From JBHJHP01 sp042219825 (lineage in GTDB: Bacteria; Bacteroidota; Bacteroidia; Bacteroidales; UBA5342): a stretch of DNA of 64,000 nt. The notes under the pieces are model-generated. The model was not told the origin of the DNA. It did not search any database and saw only the letters and a program-made list of their open reading frames with translations. The stretch spans positions 186,001 through 250,000 of the forward strand of contig NZ_JBHJHQ010000003.1 of NCBI RefSeq assembly GCF_042219825.1, given 5' to 3'. Shown here one piece after another: positions 8,709 through 17,292 of this stretch; positions within the stretch are counted from its first letter, which is position 1, and the number at the start of each line of letters is the position of its first letter. A program made the position numbers and the translations under genes.

Positions 8709-11264
8709 CTATTGTACTACAAGTTTATGAACTTCAGAGCCTTCACCTGTTTTAACTGACATAAAATAAAATCCTTTGTTAAGCTTTTCAGGACAAGTAA
8801 GCGTGGTATTTGCTATTGCGTTTTTCATAGCCACCAACTTACCGTTTACATCAACCAGTTTTATCTCTGCAGGCGATGTCAGATCATTTTCAAAACGTAT
8901 ATTAATTTCCTCTTCCTTTTGAACCGGATTCGGAAAAACAGAAACTTTATTATGAGTACTCACTTTATTAATGTCAATATCTGTAGGAATAGTAATATTG
9001 TTCAGTTTTGTATTCCACCTGTACCATCTTACATCCCAGTGTGCTCTTTCTTTTACGCCTTCTCCAAGTCTTAATCGATAGTCGAAATGCGCCTTTCGGG
9101 TTTTCTCACCTTCATAAATATAGTCTGTATTGGTTACCACCACAAATACCACATTATTGGCTGGTTTCTTTTCCAGTTTCAGACTGGTTTCACCTCCAAA
9201 TACAGGTTGACCGTAAACTACAGAACCATCTTCAGCCCTGTAACATAGCTGGCACCCCAAATTTTTGCCTATCGGAATAAAATCTACTTTTACAATATCG
9301 CCTTCAGTAATCAGAGGTACAATATTGGCTCCCGACCATCCCGGTGTTGTCCTTTGTTCCGGCACCACCAGCCCTTCACTGTTAATCCATGTTTTTACAT
9401 AGGGTGTTGCCTTCCACACTTCCGGATTCAGCCAGGAAGGTTGCCATTCAGCTTTTATACTTGATCCGAAATTATTATCGAGCAATTTTCTTGCTGCCGT
9501 GGTCCATACACCAAAGTCTACCAGAGCCTGTTTTGCCCTGTATTCCATGATCAAACGTCGCATCTGATGATCTCCGAGAGTATCTGCAATACCATCCAGA
9601 ACCCTGTTATGACAATATCTCCATATCCATGCAACACTATGATCCCCGAATATCTGACTGAAAAGAACGGGGAATAAATTCCCATATTGATTTCCACCTA
9701 ACAGATTCCTCCAGGTACAGATCTGCTGCCCGCCATCAAACATATTAACGCCTTCAGCTGAAGGTCCTCCAAAGCTACCATCCTGCAACCAACCGCTGTA
9801 ACATTCAATAGGCATAAAAGGTGCTATCATGGCCCCTGCATTTAAAAAACCCATGGATGAATAATCGCCTGATTTTCTGGATTCCATTTCCTGCTGCAAC
9901 CAGGTATTTCCGCCCTCCTGAAACCATGCAGCACTTTTAGCGCCAGGAAGATCAGCAAGCAGGGCATGAATTCCTTCATGGATCATTGCTCCCATCTGAC
10001 CTTCCCTGTCTCCATAAGGGCATGCAGGATCATATGAATATACCGGATAATACGATGCAAGAACCATTGGCCAACTCTCACCCTGATAGTTCGTCGCTCC
10101 TTGCCATCCGCCTAAGGCTGTTGTATCTGCATTATCAGTACATAAACCGGAACCATACAGATAAATACCGCTTCTGTATCCACGCTTAGCTCTTTTATCA
10201 GGAGGCCATCCCATCGTATCCCGGAAATAAGCAAAATCCTTATTGAATCTTTCAAGCATTGGAGTTATGGCATTTTCAGTGACCAGGCTACGTGCATTTG
10301 GTCCCCAGACAAAAGTCCACCAGCCTGATGACTGTCTGCCAGCTATGTTGTTACAGTCTTCCAGATCCTTTGTTGGCATCTCAAGTGAAGGAAATTCATC
10401 CCTGAAATCATAATAGATCGGAGGGTCATAAGCCGGCCATGTATAAGCAGAACCATCGTTAGTCAATGCTACTGTAACATAAACAACTGATTCCGAAATT
10501 GAACCACATTCGTTAATATACATAACGGTATAAGTGCCTGACTGGTTGGTTTGCATGTCTTCGATACTCACCTCATTTCCCGTTTCAGAAAAGCCATCAG
10601 GACCACTCCAGTAAAATTGCCCGACCGATTGCTCATCAGCACTCAGTACCAGATCGTCTCCAACAATAATATTTGTAAAACCAGATTCACCGACAGATGA
10701 TCCGTTGACACTGATTGAAACACCAAAGGATGTGGCTTCACAGTCTCCGCCTGTCTGACCAAAAACCTTCCACTCCAGAATTCCGGTTGCTGCAGGACTT
10801 TTCATTGTAATCCTTATACGTTGCGTCCAGACTCCTCCAATATATAATTGATTATACATATTTAAAGCTGTCCCGATATTACCGGCTCTGATCCATGAAA
10901 CACCATTCCAGTATTCAATATAAGCATCATCCGGTTGAGCAATACCAACATCAGCTGTTGGATTGTCGTCCCACCAGTATACAGCCGTGGAAGAAACATT
11001 TACCGCATTAGTCCAATCATACTGAACCCAGTTATATATTCCGTAATCGCCCTCTCCGTTCCAATTGCCATAAGCGGTCCCTGTTTTGGTGGAACTGGTA
11101 GGCTCTACTCCATCATTTACTGCCCCCAGAGTCTCCCATGGAGAAACATGTGAAGTAGTTATGGCTGCGTCCAGCGCAAGATTTACGGAGTCCTGCTGAG
11201 CAAAAACACCGCTGGTTATAAATAAACCGAGAAACAATCCGATAAATGTTTTCCTTTTTCTCAT
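8709..11264 (-). CDS. T9SS-secreted gluzincin-like metallopeptidase with F5/8-like and Ig-like domains
   Basis: An 851-residue secreted protein. The frame stays open to 11324, but the ATG at 11264 gives a normal signal (MRKRKTFIGLFLGLFITSGVFAQ), so it is preferred. An N-terminal discoidin-like region (about 25-150, with AVYWWDDNPTADVGIAQPDDAYIEYWNG) is followed by an Ig/PKD-like module (about 165-260). Next is the catalytic part with HEGIH (His429, Glu430, His433) and WFQEGGNTW, whose Glu450 would be the third zinc ligand. This HExxH-plus-Glu layout defines gluzincins. The surrounding domain recalls DUF6055, which I name tentatively. The last 80 residues (VSVFPNPVQ to HKLVVQ) are a type IX secretion sorting domain. 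A peptidase or mucin/glycoprotein-targeting role is inferred. Confidence 0.75.
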   Translation of the reverse strand: MRKRKTFIGLFLGLFITSGVFAQQDSVNLALDAAITTSHVSPWETLGAVNDGVEPTSSTKTGTAYGNWNGEGDYGIYNWVQYDWTNAVNVSSTAVYWWDDNPTADVGIAQPDDAYIEYWNGVSWIRAGNIGTALNMYNQLYIGGVWTQRIRITMKSPAATGILEWKVFGQTGGDCEATSFGVSISVNGSSVGESGFTNIIVGDDLVLSADEQSVGQFYWSGPDGFSETGNEVSIEDMQTNQSGTYTVMYINECGSISESVVYVTVALTNDGSAYTWPAYDPPIYYDFRDEFPSLEMPTKDLEDCNNIAGRQSSGWWTFVWGPNARSLVTENAITPMLERFNKDFAYFRDTMGWPPDKRAKRGYRSGIYLYGSGLCTDNADTTALGGWQGATNYQGESWPMVLASYYPVYSYDPACPYGDREGQMGAMIHEGIHALLADLPGAKSAAWFQEGGNTWLQQEMESRKSGDYSSMGFLNAGAMIAPFMPIECYSGWLQDGSFGGPSAEGVNMFDGGQQICTWRNLLGGNQYGNLFPVLFSQIFGDHSVAWIWRYCHNRVLDGIADTLGDHQMRRLIMEYRAKQALVDFGVWTTAARKLLDNNFGSSIKAEWQPSWLNPEVWKATPYVKTWINSEGLVVPEQRTTPGWSGANIVPLITEGDIVKVDFIPIGKNLGCQLCYRAEDGSVVYGQPVFGGETSLKLEKKPANNVVFVVVTNTDYIYEGEKTRKAHFDYRLRLGEGVKERAHWDVRWYRWNTKLNNITIPTDIDINKVSTHNKVSVFPNPVQKEEEINIRFENDLTSPAEIKLVDVNGKLVAMKNAIANTTLTCPEKLNKGFYFMSVKTGEGSEVHKLVVQ

Positions 11265-11384
11265 TTTTAATATGTTTAGAACTCTCCCGACATTTAGTAT
11301 AAACGATACACTAAAAGCCAGCAAAAAGCATTAATTCATTAAATGGATCAAAATAAAACAGGATATATGATGAAAATTTAAGCA

Positions 11385-11418
11385 TACAGGAAGTCGGTAT
11401 GTTCGCCGACTTCCTGTA
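11385..11418 (-). terminator. Hairpin terminator after the concanavalin-like gene
   Basis: Perfect 13-base stem TACAGGAAGTCGG/CCGACTTCCTGTA with an 8-base loop, 31 bases beyond the stop of the - strand gene. A weak T-rich stretch follows on the - strand. Confidence 0.7.
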
Positions 11419-11449
11419 ACTATTCTTATTGCTGTAATTTAAGCTATTA

Positions 11450-12484
11450 TTATCTGACCACAACTTTCTGAGTGTAACGGTTTCCATTCACGGTTGCATC
11501 CATAATGTAAATGCCATTATTCGATACCGGAATTTCAATGCGCTGTGCATCAATTGCTTTAGCGTTGTAAACCATTGCTCCGTCAATACCGTAAAGCTTA
11601 ACAGAGCTCATGGATTCTCCGGAATTATTTCTTACAATCACCCTGCTGTTTGCACTGTATGAACTTACAGGTGAAGATGCCGAAACTTTCTTGATAGCAG
11701 AACTTTCATCATAATCGATCAGTTGAAAATCATCAAATTTAACCGTTGCTGAGTTCGTTGTATATGTTGCAGAATAAAGTCCAACCTGTAAATCTTTACC
11801 TTCAACTTCAGGTTTTACCGCAGTATAAATTTCATACCATATTTCACCGTCAGCACTGTAATAACCTATAAATTCATTACCGTATTTCTCTAACTTAATA
11901 TAAGGATAAGTGGCAACAGAGACCGGGTTACCTGAATCATCGTCTTTGATCCAGTTTTCTTCAGCCATTCCTTCAGCTGGGAAGATATCACGCACACCAT
12001 AAATTGCACCCCAGTCATAAATATCAAATGCCTGAACCAGGACAAACGTCGTTTCATCCTTAACTTTTGCCATTAAACCCGGCATAAAATATTCTACCAG
12101 AGCTTCAAGTCCGTAAGACAAAAAGTCACCACCAACAATCTTAACACTCATTTCAAAATCTGCCCCACCTTTTACCGTTCTGTAAAGAAGAGGCCCATTG
12201 TCAGCAACTGTTTGCCATGCTGAACTTGCAGATGTATAGGTTAAGATACCTGCTTCATCATTTGTATTTAACACACTTAATTCAGCAGGGCCTAAACCAT
12301 TACTTCCAATAACAGTATCATTTAATAAGATCCCCTGCCATATAGAACCATCAAAACCATCAGTCAGATAGTCATGACCAGTACTGAAATCATCCGTATA
12401 AACAGTTCCATCCTGAGCAGATACAGTTCCAAAACTTACAAAAGCTAAACATACAATAGCCATTAAAAATGTAAAATTCTTCAT
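11450..12484 (-). CDS. T9SS-secreted concanavalin-like (DUF1349-type) protein
   Basis: A 344-residue protein with signal peptide MKNFTFLMAIVCLAFVSFGTVSAQ. ATG 12484 is preferred over the TTG and ATG upstream at 12493 and 12490, because the preceding TAAAAATTGATGATT matches the spacing seen before the neighbouring gene (TAAAAATCAATAATT). The middle (about 30-255) looks like a concanavalin-type jelly roll as in DUF1349/beta-xylosidase C-terminal modules: DDFSTGHDYL, FEMSVKIVGGDF, EKYGNEFIGYYSADGEIWYEI, LQVGLYSATYTTNSATVKFDDF. The last ~75 residues are a T9SS sorting domain ending NRYTQKVVVR. Likely a secreted carbohydrate-binding or hydrolase-accessory protein. A 29-base motif upstream is shared with the next gene. 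Confidence 0.75.
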   Translation of the reverse strand: MKNFTFLMAIVCLAFVSFGTVSAQDGTVYTDDFSTGHDYLTDGFDGSIWQGILLNDTVIGSNGLGPAELSVLNTNDEAGILTYTSASSAWQTVADNGPLLYRTVKGGADFEMSVKIVGGDFLSYGLEALVEYFMPGLMAKVKDETTFVLVQAFDIYDWGAIYGVRDIFPAEGMAEENWIKDDDSGNPVSVATYPYIKLEKYGNEFIGYYSADGEIWYEIYTAVKPEVEGKDLQVGLYSATYTTNSATVKFDDFQLIDYDESSAIKKVSASSPVSSYSANSRVIVRNNSGESMSSVKLYGIDGAMVYNAKAIDAQRIEIPVSNNGIYIMDATVNGNRYTQKVVVR

Positions 12485-12565
12485 AATCATCAATTTTTAA
12501 TTATACAATATAATCTATTTTACTTATGTTAAAATTGGTGAAATTGAATGATTCTGATCAATATG

Positions 12566-12594
12566 TATGTTGAAAATAGTAGTATAAATGTGCA
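12566..12594 (-). promoter_or_regulatory. Shared 29-base upstream motif, copy 1
   Basis: On the + strand it begins TATGTTGAAAATAGTAGTA and ends ATGTGCA. It matches 14818-14846 at 27 of 29 positions. It lies 82 bases before the concanavalin-like start codon. Its almost equal distance from the two genes suggests a promoter or activator site rather than chance. Confidence 0.6.
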
Positions 12595-12719
12595 ATCAGT
12601 TGGTTTCAACTAATAGTTCCAACATCTTTTAATGCGCTGTTTTTAAATCATTTGAGTATCATACTGCCATAAAATGGACCATATTATCAGGTTATTATTA
12701 AGAATACAATAAACAGAAA

Positions 12720-12745
12720 GAAGCGATCAGATCTCTGACCGCTTC
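12720..12745 (-). terminator. Terminator after the DUF4859-like gene
   Basis: Inverted repeat GAAGCG-A-TCAG / CTGA-C-CGCTTC with one A/C mismatch and a 4-base loop, 36 bases past the stop codon. The following - strand sequence is T-rich (CTTTCTGTTT). Confidence 0.6.
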
Positions 12746-12781
12746 TCTATGATAATACCGGAATATCCGGGAATCAATGTA

Positions 12782-14740
12782 TTACCTTTTAATAAATTTT
12801 ACAGATTCCACTGTTGATCCATCACTGAAATGAACGATATAAATACCATTTGTTATACTTTTCATATTTAATCTGACCGTTTCTGAACCAGAAACCTGCT
12901 TTGTGATAACCTTGGCACCATTAATATTATAAACTGACAAATAACCGGGTTTAACTGGTTTTGAGAATACAATATTTAATTCATCTCTCACAGGATTTAT
13001 GATTTGCATCAGAGCCTCATTTGCTTCATCCGCCTGATCCAAACCTGTATCATCACTTATAGTTACTGCTATTTCCAGTATCTCAATCTTTTCATTCGCC
13101 ATGAAACCGTAGTATACGGTATAAGTGTACGAAAGCATTGAATCCACATTATCAGGATACTGACCTATGGATACGTAGCTCAAATCAGTGCTTTCATAAT
13201 TCACAAATACCGATGCATTGGCTCCCCAGGCTCCATAATTGGATTCCAAATCATACCAGAATACATTACCTGTAGCAGTTATGTCTGTAATACTTTCATC
13301 CGTATCATATGTAACTACGGCTTCTATTTCACTCATGGCAGCGATACCCAGATCAGCCAGTGTTTGGGCCAGATCAAATTCCAATGGATCTGTGGAATAA
13401 TCGGTCCTCGGAGGAACAGTTATCGCCAATTTCTGGGTATCTACAACTGTCGCCGTAATTTCAGGTGCAGCAACAACAGATATGTTGATAACAATCTTTT
13501 CAATTTTTTCATTGGCAAGGAAACCGATCATAGCTTTTGCCGTNNNNNNNNNNNNNNNNNNNNNNNNNNNNNNNNNNNNNNNNNNNNNNNNNNNNNNNNN
13601 NNNNNNNNNNNNNNNNNNNNNNNNNNNNNNNNNNNNNNNNNNNNNNNNNNNNNNNNNNNNNNNNNNNNNNNNNNNNNNNNNNNNNNNNNNNNNNNNNNNN
13701 NNNNNNNNNNNNNNNNNNNNNNNNNNNNNNNNNNNNNNNNNNNNNNNNNNNNNNNNNNNNNNNNNNNNNNNNNNNNNNNNNNNNNNNNNNNNNNNNNNNN
13801 NNNNNNNNNNNNNNNNNNNNNNNNNNNNNNNNNNNNNNNNNNNNNNNNNNNNNNNNNNNNNNNNNNNNNNNNNNNNNNNNNNNNNNNNNNNNNNNNNNNN
13901 NNNNNNNNNNNNNNNNNNNNNNNNNNNNNNNNNNNNNNNNNNNNNNNNNNNNNNNNNNNNNNNNNNNNNNNNNNNNNNNNNNNNNNNNNNNNNNNNNNNN
14001 NNNNNNNNNNNNNNNNNNNNNNNNNNNNNNNNNNNNNNNNNNNNNNNNNNNNNNNNNNNNNNNNNNNNNNNNNNNNNNNNNNNNNNNNNNNNNNNNNNNN
14101 NNNNNNNNNNNNNNNNNNNNNNNNNNNNNNNNNNNNNNNNNNNNNNNNNNNNNNNNNNNNNNNNNNNNNNNNNNNNNNNNNNNNNNNNNNNNNNNNNNNN
14201 NNNNNNNNNNNNNNNNNNNNNNNNNNNNNNNNNNNNNNNNNNNNNNNNNNNNGTTGCCGTAATTTCAGGAGCAGCAACAACAGATATGTTGATAACAATC
14301 TTTTCAATTTTTTCATTGGCAAGGAAACCTATGAAGGTTTTGGCTGTTTCGCCAACATGCAAACTATCGGGGAACTGTCCAACACCAATCTGGTTATCAG
14401 ATAAAACACCATATGCAGTAAAAGCTACACCACCACCGCCCCAGGTTGACACGTAACCGTTGCGTGCAGTCCAGTAACCATCATCGGCAGTATAACTATC
14501 CGTATAAGAACCGTCTTCATTAAAACCAATTACGGTTGCTTCGCTAATCGAGGTAATACCAAGATCTGTCAAAATTTTACTTAAGTCAAACTCCACCGTA
14601 TCAATGGCGTAAGAAGTGTTTGGAATAACTTCTACGCTAAAATTTTGTGTATCTACGATTGTACCGGTAACCTGTGCCTTAGCACAAATCATAAATGTAC
14701 TCATCAATAGGATTAAGGATAAAATTGTAAACTTTCTCAT
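12782..14740 (-). CDS. T9SS-secreted tandem DUF4859-like repeat protein (interrupted by assembly gap)
   Basis: Signal peptide MRKFTILSLILLMSTFMICAKAQ, then domain 1 from about residue 24, opening TGTIVDTQNFSVEVIPN and closing EKIVINISVVAAPEITA at 146-162. After a 709-base N run, the same closing phrase recurs and is followed by a last domain opening ATVVDTQKLAITVPP, with LEFDLAQTLADLGI, YGAWGANASVFVNYE and SIGQYPDN. The pattern resembles DUF4859. The flanks of the gap are nearly identical over about 100 bases, 804 bases apart, so two more ~134-residue domains could lie in the gap; the true copy number is unknown. A T9SS sorting domain (about 575-652, ending VESVKFIKR) finishes the protein. 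The function is unknown; secreted glycan- or surface-binding is inferred from the locus. Confidence 0.7.
   Translation of the reverse strand: MRKFTILSLILLMSTFMICAKAQVTGTIVDTQNFSVEVIPNTSYAIDTVEFDLSKILTDLGITSISEATVIGFNEDGSYTDSYTADDGYWTARNGYVSTWGGGGVAFTAYGVLSDNQIGVGQFPDSLHVGETAKTFIGFLANEKIEKIVINISVVAAPEITAXXXXXXXXXXXXXXXXXXXXXXXXXXXXXXXXXXXXXXXXXXXXXXXXXXXXXXXXXXXXXXXXXXXXXXXXXXXXXXXXXXXXXXXXXXXXXXXXXXXXXXXXXXXXXXXXXXXXXXXXXXXXXXXXXXXXXXXXXXXXXXXXXXXXXXXXXXXXXXXXXXXXXXXXXXXXXXXXXXXXXXXXXXXXXXXXXXXXXXXXXXXXXXXXXXXXXXXXXXXXXXXXXXXXXXXXXXXXXTAKAMIGFLANEKIEKIVINISVVAAPEITATVVDTQKLAITVPPRTDYSTDPLEFDLAQTLADLGIAAMSEIEAVVTYDTDESITDITATGNVFWYDLESNYGAWGANASVFVNYESTDLSYVSIGQYPDNVDSMLSYTYTVYYGFMANEKIEILEIAVTISDDTGLDQADEANEALMQIINPVRDELNIVFSKPVKPGYLSVYNINGAKVITKQVSGSETVRLNMKSITNGIYIVHFSDGSTVESVKFIKR
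13544..14252. other. Assembly gap of 709 N inside a tandem repeat
   Basis: The bases on each side (about 13450-13543 and 14254-14350) are near-identical copies of one domain end, so short reads probably could not cross the repeat. The stated gap length keeps the reading frame but may only be an estimate. Confidence 0.95.
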
Positions 14741-14817
14741 AATTATTGATTTTTAGTTAGTAAAAAATATAATTTACAGGTTGAAATAGATAAAATAAGT
14801 TCTGCCTTTAGGCAATA

Positions 14818-14846
14818 TATGTTGAAAATAGTAGTAGATATGTGCA
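14818..14846 (-). promoter_or_regulatory. Shared 29-base upstream motif, copy 2
   Basis: Second copy of the motif at 12566-12594. The first 19 bases and the last 7 are identical, with two mismatches between them. It lies 78 bases before the DUF4859-like start codon, against 82 for the first copy. Confidence 0.6.
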
Positions 14847-14961
14847 TATCATAAATTACTGAGATTCAACAATTCATTTAGTCCATTTTCGTTTTACAGG
14901 TCATTGTTCTTATGCGGTTTACACGAAATTCAACATCCACACGGTAATAAAAAATCCATAA

Positions 14962-14991
14962 AAAAAGCGATCATAAATCTGATCGCTTTTT
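14962..14991 (-). terminator. Terminator of the TPM/LemA operon
   Basis: Perfect 12-base stem AAAAAGCGATCA/TGATCGCTTTTT with a 6-base loop, 9 bases after the stop of the TPM gene. The A and T arms let it work in both directions. Confidence 0.85.
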
Positions 14992-15000
14992 GATATTGTT

Positions 15001-15846
15001 TTACCAGCTTCCACCGGCTCCGCCGCCGCCACCCATGCCGCCGCCGAAACCTCCGAAGCCACCTCCGCCTCCAAAACCGCTTCCACCGGAAAAGTTTCCG
15101 AATGAACCTCCTCCACGGCCACTACCCATCATTCCAAGTAGTAACCAGAAAGGCAGGCTGCTTCTGCGTCGTCCGCCGAACTGCTGCATGTTATTTCTAC
15201 GGTTCGATCCAATAATGGCAAGAATAGCAATGATTAAAAATACTATTCCACCAATCCCCCTGCCACTACCGCTGTTTCTTCTGGCTTTATCCAGATACTG
15301 ACTTCCCGTGAATTTTCCCGTGGTCAGCCCAATGAGTGTATTCGTAGCTTTGTCCAGACCTGCATAATAATTATCATCCTTAAACAGTGGAATCATATCA
15401 TATTCCACAATTTTTTTGGCTAAAGCATCCGGAACCACATCCTCAAGTCCATAGCCTGTTGCAATATAGACCTGGCCTTTGGCATTATATATTTTAGGTT
15501 TTACAACAATCACAATACCGTTATCTTTGCCTTTCATTCCAACGCCCCACTTTGTAAGTAAACGTGTAGCATAATCACTTATGGCATAACCATTCAGGGT
15601 ATTGGTAATTACAATTGCAATTTGAGTTGATGTCTCACTGTCATATCGCACAAGCTTTTGCTCCAGCTTTTGTTTTTCACTACTGGATAATAACCCGGCA
15701 AAATCAGTCACAATTTGTTTGGTTTTTGGCTTGTCAGGAATGCCATCCTGAGCCACGGTATTGAAACTTCCCAGAAAAAAGATTAAACTGAGTAACCAGA
15801 TAACATGCTTTATTCTATTTGTTCTATTTTCCAAAAGATATTTCAT
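15001..15846 (-). CDS. TPM-domain membrane protein with glycine-rich tail
   Basis: A 281-residue protein with an N-terminal signal (WLLSLIFFLGSFNTVAQ). A TPM domain follows at about 40-170 (VTDFAGLLSSSEKQKLEQKL, STQIAIVITNTLNGYAISDYATRLLTKWGVG, DNGIVIVV, GYGLEDVVPD). One transmembrane helix is near 195-212 (GGIVFLIIAILAIIG), and the C-terminus is strongly Gly-rich, ending GGGGAGGSW. This is the YgcG-type arrangement, with the TPM domain outside the cytoplasm and a Gly-rich tail. Its start overlaps the end of the second TPM gene by 23 bases, and LemA is upstream, a frequent trio. The biochemical role is not established; TPM domains have been linked to photosystem repair and weak phosphatase activity in plants. 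Confidence 0.85.
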   Translation of the reverse strand: MKYLLENRTNRIKHVIWLLSLIFFLGSFNTVAQDGIPDKPKTKQIVTDFAGLLSSSEKQKLEQKLVRYDSETSTQIAIVITNTLNGYAISDYATRLLTKWGVGMKGKDNGIVIVVKPKIYNAKGQVYIATGYGLEDVVPDALAKKIVEYDMIPLFKDDNYYAGLDKATNTLIGLTTGKFTGSQYLDKARRNSGSGRGIGGIVFLIIAILAIIGSNRRNNMQQFGGRRRSSLPFWLLLGMMGSGRGGGSFGNFSGGSGFGGGGGFGGFGGGMGGGGGAGGSW

Positions 15847-16261
15847 CAGATAATTCGTTTATATCGTCTTTAGATACCGGAAAAAAGATTTTAAGTTTTT
15901 CACCGGCCATTGTTATAGCCTTTTCAAGACCTTCCGCATATTTGCCATCTTTAAATGCTTCCACCATTGCTTCCTTAGCATCTTCCCAAAAATTTTCAGG
16001 AACCTTACTATTAATACCTGCATCGCCAATTATGGCCAATTTTCTATCATTGGTAGCAAGATAAATTAAGACCCCGTTTCTAAGCTCCGTTTCATGCATT
16101 TTCAGCTTTTCGAATAATTCTGCTGCACGATCCAGTACATCGCCCTTACAGGTACTATCCAAATGGACCCTGATCTCACCGGACGTTTTATTTTCTGCTT
16201 CGGCTATTGCGCTAACAATCCGCTTCTGTTGTTGTTCTGTTAAAAAACTTCGAGCTCCCAT
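15824..16261 (-). CDS. Small TPM-domain protein
   Basis: A 145-residue protein without a signal peptide, nearly all one TPM domain. It opens LTEQQQKRIVSAIAEAENKTSGEIRVHLDS, with GVLIYLATNDRKLAIIGDAGIN and KEAMVEAFKDGKYAEGLEKAI. It lies between lemA (2 bases upstream) and the larger TPM gene (23-base overlap), so all three are translated from one message. Soluble partner of the membrane TPM protein by context; the function is unknown. Confidence 0.85.
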   Translation of the reverse strand: MGARSFLTEQQQKRIVSAIAEAENKTSGEIRVHLDSTCKGDVLDRAAELFEKLKMHETELRNGVLIYLATNDRKLAIIGDAGINSKVPENFWEDAKEAMVEAFKDGKYAEGLEKAITMAGEKLKIFFPVSKDDINELSDEISFGK

Positions 16262-16263
16262 GT

Positions 16264-16854
16264 TTAAAATTTTACTTCAGGTGCCTGTGATGCGCCTTCC
16301 TGAGCCGAGAAATAAGGCCGTTTCTCCAACCCTGCCATATTGGCAAAGAAGCTGCCTGGAAATGTTCTGATAGACGTATTAAAGTTTTGTGCGGCTTGGT
16401 TAAACCTTCTCCGTTCTGTAGCAATTCTGTTTTCAGTTCCCTCCAACTGAGCCTGTAGTTCCAGAAAATTCTGATTAGCCTTCAGATCAGGATATTTTTC
16501 AACTACCACCATCAAACGACTTAATGCAGATGATAAGGCTTCCTGACTTTGCTGGAACTGTGCAAGTTGACTTGCACTCATATTATCCGCGTTAATATTA
16601 GTACTTGTAGCTTTAGCTCTGGCTTCTACAACGGCAGTCAGAGTCTCCTGCTCATGTGCGGCATAGCCTTTTACCGTATTCACAAGATTTGGTATCAAAT
16701 CCATTCTACGCTGATACACATTTTCAACCTGAGCCCATTGAGCTGATACGGCTTCGTCGGCAACTTTTAGTTTATTGGTTTTTCCAACACCCCAAGAAAC
16801 CACTATAAAAATAAAGACTGCTACAGCAATAATAGCAATTAACGATTTTTTCAT
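16264..16854 (-). CDS. LemA family protein
   Basis: A 196-residue protein with one N-terminal membrane helix (SLIAIIAVAVFIFIVVSWGVG). The LemA core follows, with the family signature SAQWAQVENVYQRRMDLIPNLVNTVKGYAAHEQETLTAVVEAR, a helical middle (LSSALSRLMVVVEKYPDLKANQNFLELQAQLEGTENRIATERRRFN) and FPGSFFANMAGLEKRPYF near the end. First gene of the LemA-TPM-TPM operon. LemA proteins are membrane-anchored helical bundles of undefined function in most bacteria. Confidence 0.95.
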   Translation of the reverse strand: MKKSLIAIIAVAVFIFIVVSWGVGKTNKLKVADEAVSAQWAQVENVYQRRMDLIPNLVNTVKGYAAHEQETLTAVVEARAKATSTNINADNMSASQLAQFQQSQEALSSALSRLMVVVEKYPDLKANQNFLELQAQLEGTENRIATERRRFNQAAQNFNTSIRTFPGSFFANMAGLEKRPYFSAQEGASQAPEVKF

Positions 16855-17038
16855 TTCTTAAGTTTTTATTGTTTGCATTGCAATTTACAAGAATTATTCC
16901 AAATAACGCTGCCCGCCAAATTGTCTCAAATTGCTTAATACCTTTAATATTATCGCTTTGATTAGATTATACTAATCTTGCTTTTTTTGATTTATTTCAA
17001 CCAGATTTTAACATCTTAAAACCGAATGGTTATTTTAT

Positions 17039-17046
17039 TACCTTTG
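17039..17046 (+). promoter_or_regulatory. Bacteroidota -7 promoter box (TACCTTTG)
   Basis: TACCTTTG fits the TAnnTTTG consensus and lies just before the first helix of the cobalamin riboswitch. No convincing TTTG -33 box was found upstream. Confidence 0.6.
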
Positions 17047-17053
17047 CATCAGA

Positions 17054-17280
17054 TTGGTGTCTGGTTCATTTTCATGAGCCGGATTAAAAGGGAACCCGGT
17101 GAAAATCCGGGACTGTTGCCGCAGCTGTAATCCCTGATGTGTTTCAGGCAATACTCGGCCACTTTCATCCTCCGAAGTTTTAACGCAGGAGGATTGTAGG
17201 GAAGGCGCCTGAGATGGGAAAGTCAGAAGACCTGCCAGTTGAATATTAATACATAACGGTCGGGCAAACCTGCATGTATT
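17054..17280 (+). promoter_or_regulatory. Cobalamin (AdoCbl) riboswitch
   Basis: The conserved core is present. GGAACCCGGTGAAAATCCGG (from 17091) continues as GACTGTTGCCGCAGCTGTAA, and AGTCAGAAGACCTGCC (17221-17236) is the B12-box. A further hairpin, AATACAT (17248-17254) with ATGTATT (17274-17280), stands 13 bases before the ATG of the receptor gene and probably forms the expression platform. With no T-run, control at translation is more likely than termination. It is expected to shut off the BtuB/BtuG-like pair when cobalamin is plentiful. Confidence 0.95.
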
Positions 17281-17292
17281 ACTTAAAAAGCA

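Noticed and set aside
13364..14456. Several long open frames spanning the N run
   Set aside because: They exist only because N codons contain no stops; the real sequence on both sides belongs to the - strand DUF4859-like gene.
14990..15301. Proline-rich + strand open frame
   Set aside because: It is the complement of the Gly-rich tail of the TPM protein; Gly codons read as Pro on the other strand.
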